Assembly (NCBI GenBank): GCA_937926875.1
Contig: CALBAX010000066.1
Span: 1-23,496 of the forward strand
From: an uncultured Desulfovibrio sp.
GTDB taxonomy: Bacteria > Desulfobacterota > Desulfovibrionia > Desulfovibrionales > Desulfovibrionaceae
Direction: 5' to 3'
DNA length: 23,496 nucleotides
Made by a program: the position numbers and the translations under genes. The notes beneath the pieces were generated by a model. The model ran no database searches. It was given only the letters and a program-made list of their open reading frames with translations, and was not told the origin of the DNA. The first letter of the stretch is position 1, and each line of letters begins with the position of its first letter. This document shows positions 22,301 to 23,496 of this stretch, one piece after another.

Positions 22301-23496
22301 GACGCTGATCTCCTCATTATGCTCACCGGCATCCACGGTCAGGCCCCAGTCGGCCTTGCCGCTACCATAATCCTTGTACGGCGAGTACTTCAGGTTATAG
22401 AGGCGGTTGTAGTCTATGTCGCTTATCTGCACGTCGTCGCCGGAACCGGAGTAGGTCACCTTGGCGGCATGCATGGTCACGCCGCTCCAGCCGTCAAGGC
22501 TGGTACTGTGCCCAAGGTTCCCCACGCCCTGCGTGAAATCCACAGCCTGGCCGTCGTCAAGATTACCTGCACCGCCGCCGGGAACCAGCGTGGTGGACAT
22601 GTCGGAAGCGGTGATGGTGGGCCCGTCGTCGTGCACTTCCACCGTGAGCGTGCCTTCTGCCGTATCGCCCGTGGCGTCCGTCACACTGATGGCGATTTCG
22701 CCCGTCAGCTTGTCCGTATGGTAGTTACCGTCAGCGGGAGTTTCATGATGCTGGTCACCAGTAAGCTTGTAGCTGTAGTTCACCGTCCAGCTGCCGTCCG
22801 CAGCCTGCGTCGCTTCGGTCACGGTCACGGCAACGCCGTTCACCGTCACCACGCTGCCCGTCACCTTGGCGCTGTCGCCGGTAACGGTCACCTTCCAGCC
22901 GCTTTCACCACCCACGGTGATCACGCCGTCTTCGCCGTTCAGCTGCACCGTGAACGAACCGGTGCCGGAAGCGCCGTGTTCCGCATGCTGGCCGGAGCCG
23001 CCGGCAAGCGCGCCTTCGTCCACCATGATGTTGGCGTCACCCGCTCCAGGCGTCTCCACCGTCACCACGGGCACGTTCTCATCACCCTTGATGGTGATGG
23101 TCAGCGTCGCTTCCGACGTATCGCCGTCCGCATCCTTGATGGTATAGGTGAACTCTTCCGTAACGCTCTCGCCCTTCGGCACGTCCACACCGGGGGTCAG
23201 CTGATAGGTGTAGGTGCCGTCCGCATTCAGCGTCAGCGTGCCGTAGGTGCCGTTCACGGCCTCGCCGGGATTGCCACCGTTGACCGAGGACACCGTCTTG
23301 CCCGCGGGGGCGTCCGCGCCGAACACGTCGTTGTCCAGCACGTTTGCACCGCTGCCGCCCGCCTGCGCCTGCGCTTCCGTCAGCGTGACATCGTCGGCCT
23401 TCGCCACAGGCCCGTCGTCGTGCACTTCCACCGTGAGCGTACCTTCTGCCGTATCGCCCGTGGCGTCCGTCACACTGATGGCGATTTCGCCCGTCA
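19376..23496 (-). CDS. Giant type I-secreted RTX adhesin with Ig-like repeats and VWA domain; 5' end outside window
   Basis: C-terminal 1372 residues of a surface or secreted calcium-binding adhesin (LapA-like family). In protein order: tandem Ig/cadherin-like VCBS or T1SS-143-type repeats ending in TLTVEVHDDGP (about 23494-22620); a 230-residue beta-rich region I do not recognise (about 22618-21945); another repeat-type stretch (to about 21500); a von Willebrand A domain (about 21378-20740) with an intact MIDAS start, DLSGSM at 21352-21335; a linker to about 20170; two blocks of RTX nonapeptides; and an uncleaved type I secretion tail with few charges at its end, FILENTNS. Low cysteine and high Asp/Gly/Thr fit export through an ABC/HlyD/TolC machine, none of which lies in the window. 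The frame is open to the right edge, so the N terminus (often a retention module) is missing. Probable role is adhesion or biofilm. Confidence 0.9.
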   Translation of the reverse strand, partial: TGEIAISVTDATGDTAEGTLTVEVHDDGPVAKADDVTLTEAQAQAGGSGANVLDNDVFGADAPAGKTVSSVNGGNPGEAVNGTYGTLTLNADGTYTYQLTPGVDVPKGESVTEEFTYTIKDADGDTSEATLTITIKGDENVPVVTVETPGAGDANIMVDEGALAGGSGQHAEHGASGTGSFTVQLNGEDGVITVGGESGWKVTVTGDSAKVTGSVVTVNGVAVTVTEATQAADGSWTVNYSYKLTGDQHHETPADGNYHTDKLTGEIAISVTDATGDTAEGTLTVEVHDDGPTITASDMSTTLVPGGGAGNLDDGQAVDFTQGVGNLGHSTSLDGWSGVTMHAAKVTYSGSGDDVQISDIDYNRLYNLKYSPYKDYGSGKADWGLTVDAGEHNEEISVIGGNASEAVVFDLGGQLAYGVTIDFGAFYNGEPGATGTTQWDHVSEKALVTFYRDGQIVGSTVVEGQSSDGTFTLNSSDVVLGGFDKVVISAVDNRTPDFPNENSDFTIQGIDFITKRDDPIIINEGKVTAESGADGFADAYTDIHARFDLAGMVNEGTLSADGTSGTITVLVDGQQTDVTLTLSEGASGDSILTGTAANGEQLFTATLGKDGNWSMEQYEDFRVTDGTGEGSNQFELVFKTEDADGDVASTTVNVPLEVVDQTPATDTSIDNGNDTITITGGEGIAGTVAAGDSGGVEVQTTVQPGQDYNISIMLDLSGSMADPLHSGTNTSRIEMAVDALKNFFETSLQNHDGDISLQLVGFGTGEMGTRTWTIEGDASDAEKQRVYDEFASQLNAWQKDMNSWSYSQGTNYEAAMEKATEWFSKDTAEGGVAGNGGENLAFFISDGKPTYYYDGTDWWGNPEVEGEGNYSNQETVRQTLEAAQDLQNAGSGVKVNAIGIGTDTSLNENAQTILDLIDNTGGSGQNVARYPYQTHDSDKAWTNGIWRGDQPLVEGDSDLVNSEDDLTAALVGGGVITSTDLADAGDDTIRAEHATSSTIIYGDVMNTDRLRYELIQTTSIAAALVAAGIDYGSGADVFQWLENAANANALKGTKFEGWTHDDSVKYMLQHAEELGYETRVDADGDFYLVKADGTVLNMDGSEAGIGLDSLTGRDGGDDVITGSSASDTIYGQEGHDTIYGGGGHDGLYGGTGDDLLVGDDKPENLDDVTVEGIKDLTEDELDDFIKSVEGTDDDGNDQLFGGVGDDVLLGMGGDDYLDGGAGEDAIFGGAGNDIIVYDKADYLVSGGSGIDFMVSDDKNLTLDSLLSNTGSDKPLVSGIEVLLKGDAALSLTSIQDLADRYGITLGTNADGQETLTLDMSKWNESISADGTHVFTSTDNDLTLETNLQHDAASSSDNGEMAQQVFILENTNS
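19735..19921 (-). repeat. RTX nonapeptide block 2
   Basis: Codes for GGxGxDxUx calcium-binding repeats (GGVGDDVLL, GMGGDDYLD, GGAGEDAIF, GGAGNDIIV and a degenerate GGSGIDFMV). These fold as a parallel beta-roll when calcium is bound outside the cell and drive type I secretion. Confidence 0.9.
20015..20165 (-). repeat. RTX nonapeptide block 1
   Basis: Codes for GRDGGDDVI, GSSASDTIY, GQEGHDTIY, GGGGHDGLY and GGTGDDLLV. An acidic insert of about 35 residues (rich in Asp and Glu, KPENLDDVTVEGIKD onward) separates it from block 2. Confidence 0.88.
22621..22707 (-). repeat. Adhesin direct repeat, inner copy
   Basis: 87 nt that match 23410-23496 at 86 positions (G at 22652 versus A at 23441). The period is 789 nt, exactly 263 codons, so both copies encode the same peptide ending a repeat module. 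Confidence 0.95.
23410..23496 (-). repeat. Adhesin direct repeat, outer copy (cut by window edge)
   Basis: Partner of 22621-22707. Identity runs right to the window edge, so the true repeat is longer than 87 nt and more copies probably lie beyond. Confidence 0.95.

Overview
The window is GC-rich (about 65% by eye), densely coded and Gram-negative in style. The anaerobe-type gene set (a corrin operon with fused enzymes, an FmdE-like protein, a polyferredoxin-like membrane protein, a symporter with a tiny accessory peptide, a type I-secreted VWA/RTX adhesin) points to a Desulfovibrio-like sulfate reducer. That assignment is inference; no rRNA or other marker gene is present. I see no tRNA, rRNA, CRISPR array, transposase or integrase.

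Layout. (1) 1-5454, plus strand: the 3' part of a cobalamin (corrin ring) operon: cobJ/cbiH (open at the window's left edge), a cobyrinate a,c-diamide synthase carrying a C-terminal chloramphenicol-phosphotransferase-like kinase domain, and a CobD-CobQ fusion. The reading frames overlap by 1 and 11 nt, so translation is probably coupled. (2) 5636-7732, minus: a PAS-GAF-GGDEF-EAL cyclic-di-GMP protein, divergent from (3) an L-asparaginase, 7986-8978, plus. (4) 9132-9743, minus: an FmdE-family protein with a zinc ribbon, divergent from (5) an exported SdsA1-type alkylsulfatase, 9963-11981, plus. (6) 12095-13459, minus: a multi-spanning 4Fe-4S membrane protein, divergent from (7) an ADP-ribosylglycohydrolase, 13801-14817, followed by (8) a zinc alcohol dehydrogenase with its own promoter and an operator-like dyad, 14875-15999. 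(9) 16212-17786, plus: a 39-residue one-helix membrane peptide and a sodium:solute symporter that starts at the base after its stop codon. (10) 18175-19311, minus: a GT4-like glycosyltransferase, downstream of (11) the 3' end of a giant repetitive RTX adhesin that runs off the right edge, 19376-23496, minus.

Apart from the cob operon and the symporter pair, most genes look like single transcription units. Convergent neighbours share U-tract hairpins that work in both directions (near 5610, 9088, 12020 and 18042). The most interesting points are the kinase domain fused to the a,c-diamide synthase just upstream of CobD, which could be the missing L-threonine kinase of aminopropanol-phosphate synthesis; the promoter plus perfect inverted repeat ahead of the alcohol dehydrogenase; an alkylsulfatase in a probable sulfate respirer; and nearly identical DNA repeats in the adhesin gene.
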